Shown here piece after piece: positions 16,180-26,861 of a DNA stretch of 64,000 nt (the stretch's first letter is position 1; each line of letters starts with the position of its first letter). The position numbers and the translations under genes were made by a program. The notes under the pieces are model-generated. The model was not told the DNA's origin. It did no database searches and saw only the letters and a program-made list of their open reading frames with translations. Source of the stretch: Clostridia bacterium (lineage in GTDB: Bacteria; Acidobacteriota; Terriglobia; Terriglobales; Acidobacteriaceae). The stretch spans positions 1-64,000 of the forward strand of contig DATMYA010000085.1 in NCBI GenBank assembly GCA_035561135.1, given 5' to 3'.

Positions 16180-19100
16180 CTACTGTGAGATCGTGAACGA
16201 CACTGGCGCAGACGCCACTGCCGAACCCGGATTGATCACGGTTATGCTCGCCGTTCCAGCGGATGCGAGATCCGTTGCTGGAATTGCGACACTCAGATGT
16301 GTTGCATCGACGAAGTACGTTGTGCGGTCGGAACCGTTCCAACGGGCAAACGCTCCGGCAACAAAACCTGTGCCAGTTACCGTGAGGTACAGATTTCTGC
16401 TACCTGCAGCCAATTGGCTCGGCGTCACCGAAGCGACGTTCGGAATGCCATTCGCGACTCCAATTTGTGGGATGACGAATGGCCCACGCAGTATGAACAA
16501 TTCGCCAGTTCCCGCCGACCCGGATGAACTCTGAGCCGTGAAGGCCAGTCCATCGCTCCCCCACCTGATCAGATTCTTTCCACTCTGAGTCGTCGGGACC
16601 GTTACGGAATCTGTCTGCCGGAACGTGCGCTGATCGAAAGCAAGAAGCGTGTTGTTCGATGAGCAGTAATAGTTAACACTCTGGGGGCAGCCCAAGAAGA
16701 AGCTGCGACCGAGCCATGCATCCGGTGCAACCGACCCGAAAGCAGAGAACTGGCCCAACATGGATGGTGGCGTCGTGGACGGATCCGCAACACCTCCGCC
16801 TCCACCAAAGACGAGTCCACGTGAAAGTTTGAACGAACCGCTGAATCCTCCTATGCCGTTCAAAGTGGAATTGTCCAGAGTGGCTAACCCACTGGCGCCA
16901 ACAGTCCAGCGTGAGAACTCGGCACCAGAGGTATCCGAGTCATAGGAGTAGAGATGCGTACTGTCGCCGAATGCGACTGACGAACCTGTATACGGTCCGG
17001 TGAAGATCGCACGATGCGTGGCCGTCGAACCGCTGATGTCATAGATCCCGATACCCGTCCAGGATCCTGTATCGACTGCTAGGAGGTTGGCGTTACCAGG
17101 GGCGACGGCGAAGGTCCTCGGCTTGTAGGTGTCACCGTAACTGCTACTGCCAAGCGAGAAGCTGAAATCCGTCGTGTTCGTTGCTAGGTTAAATCGCGCA
17201 ATCGAATTGCTTCCATCCAATCCGACAAACAAGTAGTTGCCGTCGTCGGAGAGCGCCAGTTGGTTCGGTTGACTGCCTATGTTGACCGGATTAGAGAGCG
17301 CCCCGGTGGCAGGGTCGATTGAGACGATACTGTTGCCCGTCACCTGCGTCGCGGTGCTCGGAACGCTCACGTAGATCTTGCGTCGGAACGGCTCATACGT
17401 GATCTGGTTCGCATCGAGATTGATCTGCCTGTAAATCATGAGCGGAATGCTCGCCGACGTACCTCCACCAGGCGAGGGCGAAGAGACTGATATCCACGCA
17501 TAACCGAGATTGGTAATGTGCGAACTGTCAACCGTCGCTGTGAGCGTACTTCCGTCAGTGAACGTTGTTGGCAGCGCGTTTCCGTTCCACTGCACCGTGC
17601 TGGCCATGTTGAAGCCGCCGCCATTCACGGTTAGCGTGAATGTATCTGCGCCGACCGCCACCATCTTCGGGGAGATTGACGCAATCAGGGGCACGGGGTA
17701 ATAGGGGTTACCTGTAGCTGTCACCGACGTAGTCGCCGAGTTGTTTGCAGGCGTTGGATCCCCTTCGGTTGCACTCACGGTCGTGGATGCAGCCAAGCTG
17801 CCGGCCGCATTTGGTATCACCGCCAGTTGCACCTGAACATTCGAGTTAGCGGCGACGCTGCCAAGGTTGCAGCGTGACACTACGCCGACCGAGCAAGTGC
17901 CTTGCGCTGGAGTTGCAGATAAAACCGTGACTTCCGCAGGCAAGCTAGTGATCAAGTCAATGTTGTTTGCGGCGTTTGGTCCATTGTTCGTGACCGTTGC
18001 CGTGTAGGTGAGGCTTGCACCTGTCGCTGCAGAGGCTGGAGCGCTAAGCGTGACGGCAACATCGGCCAGCGTTGCACTCGTGTCCTTAACGATGTTCGAC
18101 TGCAGTACGTAGATCTGCGACTTGGTACGGAACGCCAGCCCCTGCTGTCCCCATCTGACCAGGGCACGTGGGTTCACGGAAGTGTCCAGTCCGGTAACCG
18201 GAATCGAGCCTGTCTTCACGAACGCGTTTGTATCAAATGCAAGTACCTCGCTGGAACTCGAGTAGCTGGAAGTGACGATGAAAGCTTTCCCGATCGTCGA
18301 ATCCGGCGCGACTGCTCCACTCGCGACGGAGTTAGGTTGCGAATAGAAGGTTGAAACCAACGATCCGGTTTCGGCGTCCAGCATGGTGCCGTTGCTTGTA
18401 TATACGCGGCCATTGTCGTACTTCAGACCGTTAGTGGTGACACTCTGACCAACTACAGTAGAGCTTGCAATGCCACTCGAGTCGATCGTCAGTACGGCGT
18501 ATCCTGAGCCCCACCCGCTCGGGGAAGCCATTGTGTAAAGCTTGTTGCCCATCGAATTGAACGCGAGATAACCGCCGCCGGTATACGCATTCGCGCGTGC
18601 GACGCCTGAATCGAAAATCCTGATAGTCGCGTTCGGAAATGCCTGAGTGTAAACGGCCACAGCCTCGGGAGAACCAGGCATTACTGCCAAGTCCAGCGCC
18701 GTCGCAGGCGGGTTGTATACTCCTTGCCCACCTCCAAGTCCGAACTGGATGCCCGCGGTCATGGTGACCAGGTCGACTTTGCGAACTGCGCCCGCCCCGT
18801 TGATGCCGACCCACAGAACCTTACCGTCGCTCGAAAGAGCGAGTTTATTGGGCTCACTGCCGACATAGACGGAGTTCATCACATTGCCGGTCACCGGATC
18901 GACGCCCACGATACTGTTGCCCAAGCTTCCCGCAGTACTCGGCACCGAAGCATACAGCAGCTTCGACCACGCGCTATAGACGAGATCGTTGGACGGTAGC
19001 GGCAAGTACGTCGAGAAGACGAGTGCAGATGATGTGCCGCCTCCGCCCGGACCCGGATTCGTCACCGTGACGTTGTAAGTCCCGAGCTTTTGAAGCAGAG

Positions 19101-20748
19101 CCGCGCTTAAAGTCGCGCGAAGCTGGCCGCTGCTCAATGTCGTCGGTAACGGCTTTGAATCCCAGTAAGCCGTTGAAGCATTGGTAAAGCCGGTACCCAT
19201 AAGTGTCAGATCGATACTCGCTGAACCTGCTGGAGCCGCGCGCGGAGACAGGGAGGAAAGCACCAGCACCGGGTTCGCGATCACACCGATTGCAACCGCA
19301 GCAGAAGTCACGCCGTCCGGGTTCGCGACTGTCACCTGTCCGGTTCCCAACTGCGTTAATGACGAGGCCGGAACCGCCGCCTGGATGTGCGTTGAGGTTC
19401 CGAACGTAGTAACGAGCGCCGCACCATTCCACTGGGCGACGCACCCCTGCTGGAAATTTCCACCGTAGATGTCAATGAGCGTGTCGCGAGATCCTACGTA
19501 CAAATTCTGTGGGTGGATATCGGTGATCGCGATGTTGTCGATTCTGAAGTTCACCGGCGTGGAAGTCCCTCCGCCGGGGGCCGGACTCATCACCGTCACT
19601 TGCGCTGTTCCAGTAGTGGCTATGTCGGCGGGCATGATGGGCACGGTCAATTTCGTCGCGCTGACGTATTGAGTCGGCTTCGCGACACCATTCCACTGCA
19701 CCGTCGATGTCGGAAAGAAGCCTGATCCTTGGACGGACAGTACGAACGAACCCGCTCCTGCCGTTGCAGCTGGCGGGTTAAGTGAGGAGATCGTCGGCAC
19801 TGGATAGACGACCGCAACAGGCAATTCGGTCGTAGTGCCGCCGCCGGGAGCAGGATTCATTACTGATATCTGCAGTGTTGCAATCGCGGCGACATCGGCC
19901 GCGGTCGTCGCGAACCGAAGCTGCGTCGCGCCGACGTAAGTTGTCGCCCTTGGTGCGCCATTTACTTGCACTACGGAGTTCGCAGCAAATCCCGTTCCTG
20001 TCACGGTCAGCGTAGCAGGCGTGCCAGCACTCACACTGCCCTGGGATATGGATTGCAAGACCGGGACGGGATTGTTCACCGTTACTGTCGTTGCGGATGA
20101 CGCGACGGAAGTCCCGCCGCCGGGAGCGGGATTCGTAACAATTATCTGAAGTGTGCCAGAACCGGAGAAGTCAGTGGTGGGTAGTGTCGCCTTCAATTGC
20201 GTTGAATTGACAAATGTCGTCACACGGCTCGCGCCATTCACATTTACAACCGACGAAGCATTGAAACCCGTCCCGGTGATGGTGACAGTCGTGTCCGGCT
20301 GGCCTGCGTTCGCCGTGGTCGGAGTAATGGCGGAAACGGTCGGTACCGGGTTGTTGATCGTGAATGATGCAGAGGCGGTGCCGCCTCCCGGCGCCGGGTT
20401 CGTGACTTTCACCTGAACCGTCGCAGCCGTCGCTGTATCTGCCTCAGTTAGTGAAACATTGATCTGGTTTGCACTCACGAGTGTTGAAGCGTGAGACGCC
20501 GAATTCCACTGAACGGTCGATGCCGCTATGAAGCCACTGCCGTTGATCGTCAGCGTTGTCGCACTCGAGCCGGCGATTACGGACATAGGTGATAAGGAGG
20601 AAATCTGCGGGGCGGTGTTCGACGGATCCGAGGGGGACCCTGATTGCGAGCCACCGCCGCCACCGCAGGACACAAAGAACAGAGTCATAAGAAGATACGA
20701 CAGAAAGTAAGAGAGCTTTCTGCTTTGCATTGAGACCGCCCGGTACAT
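16180..20748 (-). CDS. Giant TIG-repeat / beta-propeller surface lipoprotein
   Basis: A 1522-aa protein with a lipoprotein signal (SYLLMTLFFVSC, lipid Cys at residue 28) followed by a GGGGGSQSG spacer. Then come about six IPT/TIG immunoglobulin-like repeats of 85-95 aa, each of the form ISxLxPxxxxAG...GTGFxxxSxVQWNG...TxLxxxxPxxDxAxxGTAxVTVxNPAPGGGT. A YVTN/NHL-like propeller region follows (VYSAWSKLLYASVPSTAGSLGNSIVGVDPVTG), a DUF11-type repeat (DVAVTLSAPASAATGASLTYTATVTNNGPNAANN, near residue 900), another TIG, a second propeller and a last TIG. Such proteins are common, surface-exposed and probably adhesive or scaffold-like in Acidobacteria. The alternative start at 20730 gives a more typical signal peptide. 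Confidence 0.85.
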   Translation of the reverse strand: MYRAVSMQSRKLSYFLSYLLMTLFFVSCGGGGGSQSGSPSDPSNTAPQISSLSPMSVIAGSSATTLTINGSGFIAASTVQWNSASHASTLVSANQINVSLTEADTATAATVQVKVTNPAPGGGTASASFTINNPVPTVSAITPTTANAGQPDTTVTITGTGFNASSVVNVNGASRVTTFVNSTQLKATLPTTDFSGSGTLQIIVTNPAPGGGTSVASSATTVTVNNPVPVLQSISQGSVSAGTPATLTVTGTGFAANSVVQVNGAPRATTYVGATQLRFATTAADVAAIATLQISVMNPAPGGGTTTELPVAVVYPVPTISSLNPPAATAGAGSFVLSVQGSGFFPTSTVQWNGVAKPTQYVSATKLTVPIMPADIATTGTAQVTVMSPAPGGGTSTPVNFRIDNIAITDIHPQNLYVGSRDTLIDIYGGNFQQGCVAQWNGAALVTTFGTSTHIQAAVPASSLTQLGTGQVTVANPDGVTSAAVAIGVIANPVLVLSSLSPRAAPAGSASIDLTLMGTGFTNASTAYWDSKPLPTTLSSGQLRATLSAALLQKLGTYNVTVTNPGPGGGGTSSALVFSTYLPLPSNDLVYSAWSKLLYASVPSTAGSLGNSIVGVDPVTGNVMNSVYVGSEPNKLALSSDGKVLWVGINGAGAVRKVDLVTMTAGIQFGLGGGQGVYNPPATALDLAVMPGSPEAVAVYTQAFPNATIRIFDSGVARANAYTGGGYLAFNSMGNKLYTMASPSGWGSGYAVLTIDSSGIASSTVVGQSVTTNGLKYDNGRVYTSNGTMLDAETGSLVSTFYSQPNSVASGAVAPDSTIGKAFIVTSSYSSSSEVLAFDTNAFVKTGSIPVTGLDTSVNPRALVRWGQQGLAFRTKSQIYVLQSNIVKDTSATLADVAVTLSAPASAATGASLTYTATVTNNGPNAANNIDLITSLPAEVTVLSATPAQGTCSVGVVSRCNLGSVAANSNVQVQLAVIPNAAGSLAASTTVSATEGDPTPANNSATTSVTATGNPYYPVPLIASISPKMVAVGADTFTLTVNGGGFNMASTVQWNGNALPTTFTDGSTLTATVDSSHITNLGYAWISVSSPSPGGGTSASIPLMIYRQINLDANQITYEPFRRKIYVSVPSTATQVTGNSIVSIDPATGALSNPVNIGSQPNQLALSDDGNYLFVGLDGSNSIARFNLATNTTDFSFSLGSSSYGDTYKPRTFAVAPGNANLLAVDTGSWTGIGIYDISGSTATHRAIFTGPYTGSSVAFGDSTHLYSYDSDTSGAEFSRWTVGASGLATLDNSTLNGIGGFSGSFKLSRGLVFGGGGGVADPSTTPPSMLGQFSAFGSVAPDAWLGRSFFLGCPQSVNYYCSSNNTLLAFDQRTFRQTDSVTVPTTQSGKNLIRWGSDGLAFTAQSSSGSAGTGELFILRGPFVIPQIGVANGIPNVASVTPSQLAAGSRNLYLTVTGTGFVAGAFARWNGSDRTTYFVDATHLSVAIPATDLASAGTASITVINPGSAVASAPVSFTISQ

Positions 20749-21111
20749 GGTGAATTCAACGACGCCGCTCCAGTAGGCCTTGCGACCAGATTCGAGTTGG
20801 GGGTACTCAGAAAGCGGCGAATTAGTGTACGACGGGAACTCTCAACTAATGAACACAAAAATGGCGGGTGCATTTCTCAACAGCAATGACCCTTCTTTCG
20901 GGCAATCTCTGCGGGGGCAGCGGAATTTATCGTCTGCGGTTGCGGATAATCTCGCGGAGGCCATCCTTCAGATTGTGTCCGTATTATCGCTCTCTATCGG
21001 TACATCGTTCGCGCGGCTCTCCTTCGGTGGACTGCGACGTGTTCATGCCGGTCAGTCGGACTCGCACACATCCCCCGCTTGCGGCATTCAAACGGCTTGC
21101 GACTCCGTAAC

Positions 21112-21650
21112 TTAGAAATGCGTTTCGAACTGCCATCCTTTGAAAAGGCGATGAGCTCCGTGTGGCACTCGAATTCTGATCCGGCCAGCAGAATCGGTCT
21201 GGGTAGCGTAACGTGAATGCGTACGTGCGGCTTCGACCCGAACGCGAGGAGATCCCGATGTTCCGATGTTTGTGTTGATGGCGCCATGAATGACACCGAA
21301 ACCGCTACGATCGTTCCCGACCGCAACAACTTGATTTAAGACTGGGTGCGTTCGTTCAGTGGCCCCGAGTTTCCCCTGCCTACAGTACCCAGCCGCCGTC
21401 TTCTTTCGAAAAGGATATGAACAGAAGATACTTGCGACCTTGCTTCCATTGAAATCCAGCACGCTCGTGCCGTTTGCTTCGTAGACTCGAAACGTCTTCG
21501 GAACCGATCCGCGCAGGACCTCGTCGGTTCTCAACGTCTTATGAACTCTGCAAGTCCTTCTGAATCATCTTTGTCCCTAACAATATCCGTGCCAAACAGA
21601 CTCGCTTTCACGAGCGCTTCTTCCGCAAAGAACTTCGCACACACCAAAAC
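21112..21650 (-). pseudogene. Decayed gene for a secreted carboxypeptidase-regulatory-like protein
   Basis: Several minus-strand frames give consecutive pieces of one protein. Around 21550-21650 one frame reads CAKFFAEEALVKASLFGTDIV and stops; from 21534 a second frame continues RTDEVLRGSVPKTFRVYEANG, loses similarity, and resumes with AVGNDRSGFGVIHGAI, TSGSPRVRVEAARTHSRYATQTDSAGRIRIRVPHGAHRL, which is the pattern of a carboxypeptidase regulatory (CarboxypepD_reg) domain. Further pieces (FSKDGSSKRI) appear in yet another frame to about 21000. The mixture of frames and loss of Cys-rich middle sequence indicates an inactivated gene. Recognition is by pattern and not certain. Confidence 0.5.
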
Positions 21651-22417
21651 GCGGCTGGGGAGCGCGGCCTAACACCTGCGATACAAGCAAGAACTGAGAA
21701 GAAAGTCAGAGCGGCTAAATCCGGGGATCGAGCCGTGCAAAAGGAGACATGCCAAGATTGAAAATCAAGCCGAGACTGTACGCCTGGGCCGAAGGAAAAT
21801 CCAGAGTATCGCGATTAACGGCGGCCAATTCAAAGCCTTCCTCTGGGTCGAGGAAGTCCAGAGCTAGGTAGCGAGCGCGAACAGGGCTTGTATTTCACTA
21901 TTCTGGAATGGGAATCGCGCAGCGCCACTACCGCCTTCATTCCTGCTTAATGCCCCGCGCCGGGTGTCGTACTTGGTGTCCGGGTTCCGTTGCTAAGGAG
22001 AGCAAGTAGAAAGGGTATTTTTGGGACGAGTTAATGAAACTTTTTCGGCGTCTTGAGAGTTCCTGAAGACGGATGCCGCGCGAGAGTTAGAATATGGCAC
22101 GTTTCGCTCCACATGCTGGCTCCGAATTAAAAGATTTAGCCTGGCCGAAGTTAAGGACACTATTTCGCCTCTCTAGGTAGTACTAGCCGCGGATAACACG
22201 GATGGATGCTGACTAAAGTCAGTCATTATCCCGACAACCCGCGGCTTTCGTTTGCCCTTAGTTTCGAAACGCTCTACTTCCCTGCCTTTAACTCGTTGTG
22301 CATCTTCGGTACCCACGCTGGCGGGCGGGTTCATTCTTCATCCGAAAGAGCGGGCATTCTCATTGCTGGCTCCAGCCCTGTACAATGAAAGCACACCACC
22401 GGAAAGTGAACTGAGCA
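21651..22417. other. Intergenic region without a recognised gene
   Basis: About 770 bases hold only short unconvincing frames. A TACAAT at 22381-22386 is a possible -10 box for the ferredoxin reductase gene that follows; no -35 box at a good distance is visible. CCGCGGATAACACGGATG at about 22187 resembles degenerate intergenic repeats common in these genomes. Confidence 0.45.
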
Positions 22418-23143
22418 TTGGTCGAACGCGAACTGATCACCGCCAAGCTGAAGCTGTCGCTCCAGCTCTCGGAAAAGACAAAGCATCTCGAGTTTGAAAT
22501 CCCCGCTTTGACAAGGTTTGACTTCGCACCCGGACAGTTCATCTCCGTGCGCGAGCCTAAGCCAGACGGGAAAGAGATCACGCGCGCGTATTCCCTCGCT
22601 TCACCTCCGCGGAACGACAACACCTTCGACCTCTGCCTGAACCGCGTGGATGAAGGCTTCATGTCCAACTATCTTTGCGACGTGCCGCCGGGAACCGCTG
22701 TCCATCTTCACGGCCCGCACGGACACTTCGTCCTGCGCGAACCCCGCCGTGACGCAGTTTTCATTGCAACCGGCACCGGAATCGCACCCTTCCGTGGCAT
22801 GGTGCAGTGGCTCTTTGCGGATCCCTCGCGTCACCATGGACACCATTTCTGGCTCGTTTACGGCACCCGCTACGCTGATGACATCTACTATCGCGAAGAA
22901 TTCGAACAGATCGCGGCCGCGAATCCCAACTTCCACTACATCGTTACGCTGAGCCGAGGGGATGACGCATGGGCCGGCGCGCGCGGGTACGTGCAGCACC
23001 ACGTGCGCGAGATTGTGGATGGCAGCAAGGATATGGAAGCCTACATCTGCGGACTCAATGATATGGTGTCCGCGAATCGCGCCATGCTGAAAGACGAGCT
23101 TGGCTGGGATCGGAAGCAGATCGTTTACGAACGCTACGACTGA
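22418..23143 (+). CDS. Ferredoxin/flavodoxin-NADP+ reductase family protein
   Basis: A 241-aa FAD-binding oxidoreductase. The N-terminal beta-barrel shows PGQFISVREP and RAYSLASPP, the RxYS motif that binds FAD; GPHGHFVL follows; the NAD(P) half has FIATGTGIAPFRGMVQWLF, WLVYGTR, YREEFEQIAAANPNFHYIVTLSR and VQHHVREIV, with ICGLNDMV near the C-terminus. It should shuttle electrons between NAD(P)H and a small iron-sulfur or flavin protein. The TTG at 22418 is preceded by GGAAAGTGA; no nearer ATG fits. The gene stands alone just before dnaK. Confidence 0.88.
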   Translation: MVERELITAKLKLSLQLSEKTKHLEFEIPALTRFDFAPGQFISVREPKPDGKEITRAYSLASPPRNDNTFDLCLNRVDEGFMSNYLCDVPPGTAVHLHGPHGHFVLREPRRDAVFIATGTGIAPFRGMVQWLFADPSRHHGHHFWLVYGTRYADDIYYREEFEQIAAANPNFHYIVTLSRGDDAWAGARGYVQHHVREIVDGSKDMEAYICGLNDMVSANRAMLKDELGWDRKQIVYERYD

Positions 23144-23225
23144 GCCGCCCTGCCCAGCAACAACCCCGTCCGGCGCCACATGTCCCAGATATCTGCATCC
23201 TAGCCTGTAAAATCGCATCTAAAAC

Positions 23226-23258
23226 GTTGACAGCAATGCACTCAATTTCTATTATAAT
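23226..23258 (+). promoter_or_regulatory. dnaK promoter with HAIR-like HspR operator
   Basis: A -35 box TTGACA at 23227-23232 pairs with TATTAT at 23250-23255 (17-base spacer) or TATAAT at 23253-23258 (20). Overlapping the -35 box, GTTGACA (23226-23232), seven bases, and ACTCAAT (23240-23246) follow the HspR operator consensus CTTGAGT-N7-ACTCAAG at 10 of 14 positions. An HspR-type gene lies downstream in the same locus, so autoregulated heat-shock control is likely. Confidence 0.65.
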
Positions 23259-23338
23259 CGCGTAGTTAAGGCTAAGCTGGATTGTAAGTTGTTAAGCAGC
23301 AAAGCTTTATTTGGTATTCAACGCAGGAGGCAGGTTCA

Positions 23339-25279
23339 ATGGGAAAGATTATCGGTATTGACCTTGGCACCACCAACTCGGTCGTAGCTGTCATGGAAGG
23401 CGGCGAATCCAAGGTTATCCCCAACGAGGAGGGTGGCCGCACTACCCCTTCTGTCGTTGGATTCACGAAGTCCGGCGAACGCCTAGTCGGCCAGGTTGCC
23501 AAGCGCCAGGCCATCACCAATCCCGAAAACACGGTTTATTCGATCAAGCGGTTTATGGGCCGCCGATTTGACGAAGTTAGCGAAGAAATGAAGATGGTGC
23601 CCTACAAGGTCGTGCAATCGGGCGATCACGTGGCCATTGTCGCGCAGGGAAAGGAGCACACGCCTCCGCAGGTTTCGGCCATGATTCTGCAAAAACTGAA
23701 GAAGTCGGCGGAAGACTACCTTGGCCAACCCGTCTCGGAAGCTGTCATCACCGTGCCCGCGTACTTCAACGACGCGCAGCGACAGGCCACGAAGGACGCC
23801 GGACGCATTGCCGGACTCGATGTCAAGCGCATCATCAACGAGCCTACCGCAGCCGCGCTCGCCTACGGTCTGGACAAGAAGAAGGATGAGACCATCGCCG
23901 TGTACGACTTCGGCGGTGGAACCTTCGACATCTCGATTCTTGAAGTTGGCGAAGGCGTAATCGAAGTGAAGTCCACGAATGGCGACACGCACCTTGGCGG
24001 TGACAACATCGACCAGCGAATCGTCGATTGGCTCGTGGAAGAGTTCAAAAAGGACGAAGGGCTGGACCTTCGCGGCAAGGGTAACGAAATGGCATTGCAG
24101 CGTCTGCGCGACGCCGCAGAGCGTGCCAAGATCGAGCTCTCCACCACGATGGAAACCGAGATCAATTTGCCGTTTATTACGGCCGACGCAACCGGGCCGA
24201 AGCATTTGGTGAAGCGTCTCACGCGCTCCAAGCTGGAAGAGATGGTGCGAGACATCGTTGAGCGCTCCATGGCTCCCTGCAGGCAGGCACTCAAAGACGC
24301 AGGCGTCACGCCCGACAAGATCGATGAGGTTGTCCTTGTTGGCGGGCAGACGCGCATGCCGGTAATCCAGAAGTTGGTAAAGGATCTCTTCGGCAAGGAA
24401 CCTCACCGTGGCGTGAACCCGGACGAGGTTGTCGCAATCGGCGCGGCGCTACAGGGCGGTGTGCTCGGCGGCGAGGTGAAGGATCTGCTGCTGCTGGACG
24501 TTACTCCACTGACGCTCGCTATCGAAACGCTGGGTGGCGTGGCTACGCCGATGATCCCGCGCAACACCACGATTCCAACGAAGAAGACCGAAATCTTCTC
24601 CACCGCGGCCGATAACCAGAACTCGGTCGAGATCAACGTGTTGCAGGGTGAGCGCCCCATGGCCGCTCAAAATCGGACGCTCGGCAAGTTCCACCTGACG
24701 GGCATTCCGATGGCGCCGCGCGGCGTACCGCAGATCGAAGTCACTTTCGACATCGACGCGAACGGAATCCTCAACGTCATGGCCAAGGACACCGCCACGA
24801 ACAAAGACCAGAAGATCACGATTACGTCGTCTTCCGGGCTTTCCAAGGACGAAGTCGACAAGATGGCCAAGGAAGCCGAAGCGCACGCGGCAGAAGACAA
24901 GACGAAGCGCGAAGAGATAGAGACCCGCAATCAGCTCGACGGCATGGTGTACCAGATCGAAAAGATGCTGCGCGAGAATGGCGACAAGATTTCCGGCTCC
25001 GAACGCGGCGACGTTGAGAACGCAATCGCTGACGCCAAGAAGGCACTGGAAGGCGGCGAACTCAGCGCCATGAATACGGCGCGCGATCGCTTGCAACAGG
25101 CCTCGCACAAGCTTGCGGAAGCCATGTACAAGCAGGCAGCTCCGCAGGGTGAACCGGCGGGCGCTTCCGGCGCTGCCGGCGCAGCCCAGGCCGACGCCTC
25201 CGGCGCTGCCGGCGGCGCGAAGAAAGACGAGGGCGTGATCGACGCCGAGTACGTTGACGTGGACGAAAAGAAGAACTAA
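23339..25279 (+). CDS. dnaK: Chaperone protein DnaK (Hsp70)
   Basis: A full-length 646-aa Hsp70. The ATPase domain has [48 protein letters not shown] and [12 protein letters not shown]; the linker is [19 protein letters not shown]; the substrate domain has the expected [33 protein letters not shown]; the C-terminal lid is helical and ends in an Ala/Gly-rich tail plus acidic EYVDVDE. It folds and refolds proteins in the cytoplasm with DnaJ-type co-chaperones and GrpE. GGAGG lies about 9 bases before the ATG. It heads the locus dnaK - small ORF - DnaJ-like - hspR. Confidence 0.97.
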   Translation: MGKIIGIDLGTTNSVVAVMEGGESKVIPNEEGGRTTPSVVGFTKSGERLVGQVAKRQAITNPENTVYSIKRFMGRRFDEVSEEMKMVPYKVVQSGDHVAIVAQGKEHTPPQVSAMILQKLKKSAEDYLGQPVSEAVITVPAYFNDAQRQATKDAGRIAGLDVKRIINEPTAAALAYGLDKKKDETIAVYDFGGGTFDISILEVGEGVIEVKSTNGDTHLGGDNIDQRIVDWLVEEFKKDEGLDLRGKGNEMALQRLRDAAERAKIELSTTMETEINLPFITADATGPKHLVKRLTRSKLEEMVRDIVERSMAPCRQALKDAGVTPDKIDEVVLVGGQTRMPVIQKLVKDLFGKEPHRGVNPDEVVAIGAALQGGVLGGEVKDLLLLDVTPLTLAIETLGGVATPMIPRNTTIPTKKTEIFSTAADNQNSVEINVLQGERPMAAQNRTLGKFHLTGIPMAPRGVPQIEVTFDIDANGILNVMAKDTATNKDQKITITSSSGLSKDEVDKMAKEAEAHAAEDKTKREEIETRNQLDGMVYQIEKMLRENGDKISGSERGDVENAIADAKKALEGGELSAMNTARDRLQQASHKLAEAMYKQAAPQGEPAGASGAAGAAQADASGAAGGAKKDEGVIDAEYVDVDEKKN

Positions 25280-25467
25280 GGGCAGGTGCCGGTGGCCAGT
25301 TGCCAGTGGGCAGCTCAAGACAGTCGGCTCACGTCACCAGTCAACATCGGCTATCCACGGAGGGGCGCCCGACGGTGCCCCTTCCGCGCATAATGCCGCG
25401 GTGATTACGGGCGGGGGTCAACCCTGTGCTGGGTCCGAAAACGGGTCTGGCAGGTGAGGTAAACGTA

Positions 25468-25650
25468 GTGCAATTCGAGGTAAACGGTACGACATACTTT
25501 TTGAACTTTGTTCCGGACGATGACAAGTGGTATCTCTTGTCTCCAACAAAGCAGGGATTTAAGCAGGTACCGGTGGTGGACGCCGATACGGCTCCGTTCT
25601 TTGGCCCAATGATTTTCGCCGATGAAGAACAGGGCACAATCATCAATTAA
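25468..25650 (+). CDS. Small protein between dnaK and the DnaJ-like gene
   Basis: The 60-aa product starts at GTG 25468, with AGGTGAGG 8 bases upstream; a longer version from GTG 25426 is possible. Sequence: strands with FEVNGTTYFLNFVPDDDKWYLL, then GFKQVPVVDADTAPFFGP and an acidic end. It looks like a small beta-sandwich. No family recognised. Its place inside the heat-shock locus suggests it may be co-transcribed with dnaK. Confidence 0.6.
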   Translation: MQFEVNGTTYFLNFVPDDDKWYLLSPTKQGFKQVPVVDADTAPFFGPMIFADEEQGTIIN

Positions 25651-25778
25651 TTCTGTGCGCACTGATTCGTAAGAATTACTGACGTGTAAGAACTGATTGT
25701 AAGAACTAATGTGCAAAATACGTACGCGTCGGATCGCCTTGATTGGCGTTCGGCGGCACTGAACCCGAGAACCGATCA

Positions 25779-26861
25779 ATGGCAACGACGCAGACCAACA
25801 AAGATTATTACGCGATGCTCGGCGTCAAGAAGGACGCCTCCTCGGATGAGATACGGAAGGCGTTCCGAAAGCTTGCGCGCAAGTATCACCCGGACGTGAA
25901 CCCGGGTAACAAGCAGGCGGAAGAAAAGTTCAAGCAGATATCCGAGGCCAATGACGTTCTCAGCGACCCGAAAAAGCGCAAGATCTACGACCAGGTCGGC
26001 TTCTACTCCGACAATATCGACCCGGCCACGGCTGAGGCTTACGCACGCGCGGGTGGCGGCAACGCCAACAGCGGTCCGGGATTTGGCGCGGGCGGGTTCG
26101 GTGGCTTTCCGGGCGGAGGCCCGTACGGCGCTGGTCGCCGTACTCAACATCAGGACATCCCAATCGACTTTGAGAACTTCGACTTCAGTCAGGCCGGACA
26201 GGCCGGCGGAGGCGGAGGCAGGGGCTTTCGCGATATCTTCTCCAGCATCTTCAGCGGTGGAGGCTTCACGACGGAACCGCAGGGCCCCACGCCCGGCAGC
26301 GATCTTGAGTACCAGGTACCCGTCAGTTTCTGGGACGCTATTCGCGGACGCGAACTGAGCTTTAACATTCAGCGACCAGACGCACGCGGCTCCATGCGCA
26401 CCGATACAATCCGGGTCAATCTGAAGCCCGGAACCCGCGACGGCCAACGCATACGGCTTGCTGGACGCGGCAATCCCGGGCCGCGCGGCGGGCAACCCGG
26501 AGACCTCTACCTGATCGTCAAGATAGAGCCGCACCCGGTTTTCCATCGCGACGGCGATGACATTCACATCACTGTACCGGTCACCGTGACCGAAGCTGCG
26601 CTGGGCGCTAAGGCCGAAGTGCCCACCATCGACGGACGCGCACAATTGCGGATTCCGCCGGGCACGCAGAGCGGCCAAAAACTCCGCATGCGCGAAAAAG
26701 GCGTGAAGTCGCCAACTCTACAGGGCAAGACGGGTGACCAGATTGTCACCATCAAGGTCGTGGTCCCACAGGTACACGATGAGAAGTCGAAGGAGATACT
26801 GCGCGAATTGCAGAAGCTGAATCCGGAAGACCCGAGGACGGAGTTATTCAGAAACGTGTAA
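25779..26861 (+). CDS. DnaJ-like co-chaperone, CbpA type (no zinc finger)
   Basis: A 360-aa J-domain protein starting at ATG 25779. Residues 8-70 form the J domain ([24 protein letters not shown] at 37-39). A Gly/Phe-rich stretch with [10 protein letters not shown] follows. Cys-rich zinc repeats of DnaJ are absent; the C-terminal client-binding domains are present ([77 protein letters not shown]). It should stimulate the ATPase of DnaK and deliver substrates. It is followed after about 250 bases by hspR, the order seen in HspR-controlled operons (dnaK-...-dnaJ/cbpA-hspR). Confidence 0.92.
   Translation: MATTQTNKDYYAMLGVKKDASSDEIRKAFRKLARKYHPDVNPGNKQAEEKFKQISEANDVLSDPKKRKIYDQVGFYSDNIDPATAEAYARAGGGNANSGPGFGAGGFGGFPGGGPYGAGRRTQHQDIPIDFENFDFSQAGQAGGGGGRGFRDIFSSIFSGGGFTTEPQGPTPGSDLEYQVPVSFWDAIRGRELSFNIQRPDARGSMRTDTIRVNLKPGTRDGQRIRLAGRGNPGPRGGQPGDLYLIVKIEPHPVFHRDGDDIHITVPVTVTEAALGAKAEVPTIDGRAQLRIPPGTQSGQKLRMREKGVKSPTLQGKTGDQIVTIKVVVPQVHDEKSKEILRELQKLNPEDPRTELFRNV

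Noticed and set aside
15904..16188. 94-codon plus-strand frame
   Set aside because: TTG start without ribosome-binding site, no recognised motif, and it crosses the terminator of the opposite gene.
20780..21115. Plus-strand frames upstream of the TIG lipoprotein gene
   Set aside because: No motif, no ribosome-binding site, and they run over the decayed minus-strand gene.
23144..23338. CIRCE element for HrcA control of dnaK
   Set aside because: No TTAGCACTC-N9-GAGTGCTAA-like sequence was found; the HAIR-like site fits better.
24449..25318. 289-codon minus-strand frame opposite dnaK
   Set aside because: Antisense shadow; such frames opposite dnaK are a known annotation artefact in GC-rich genomes.
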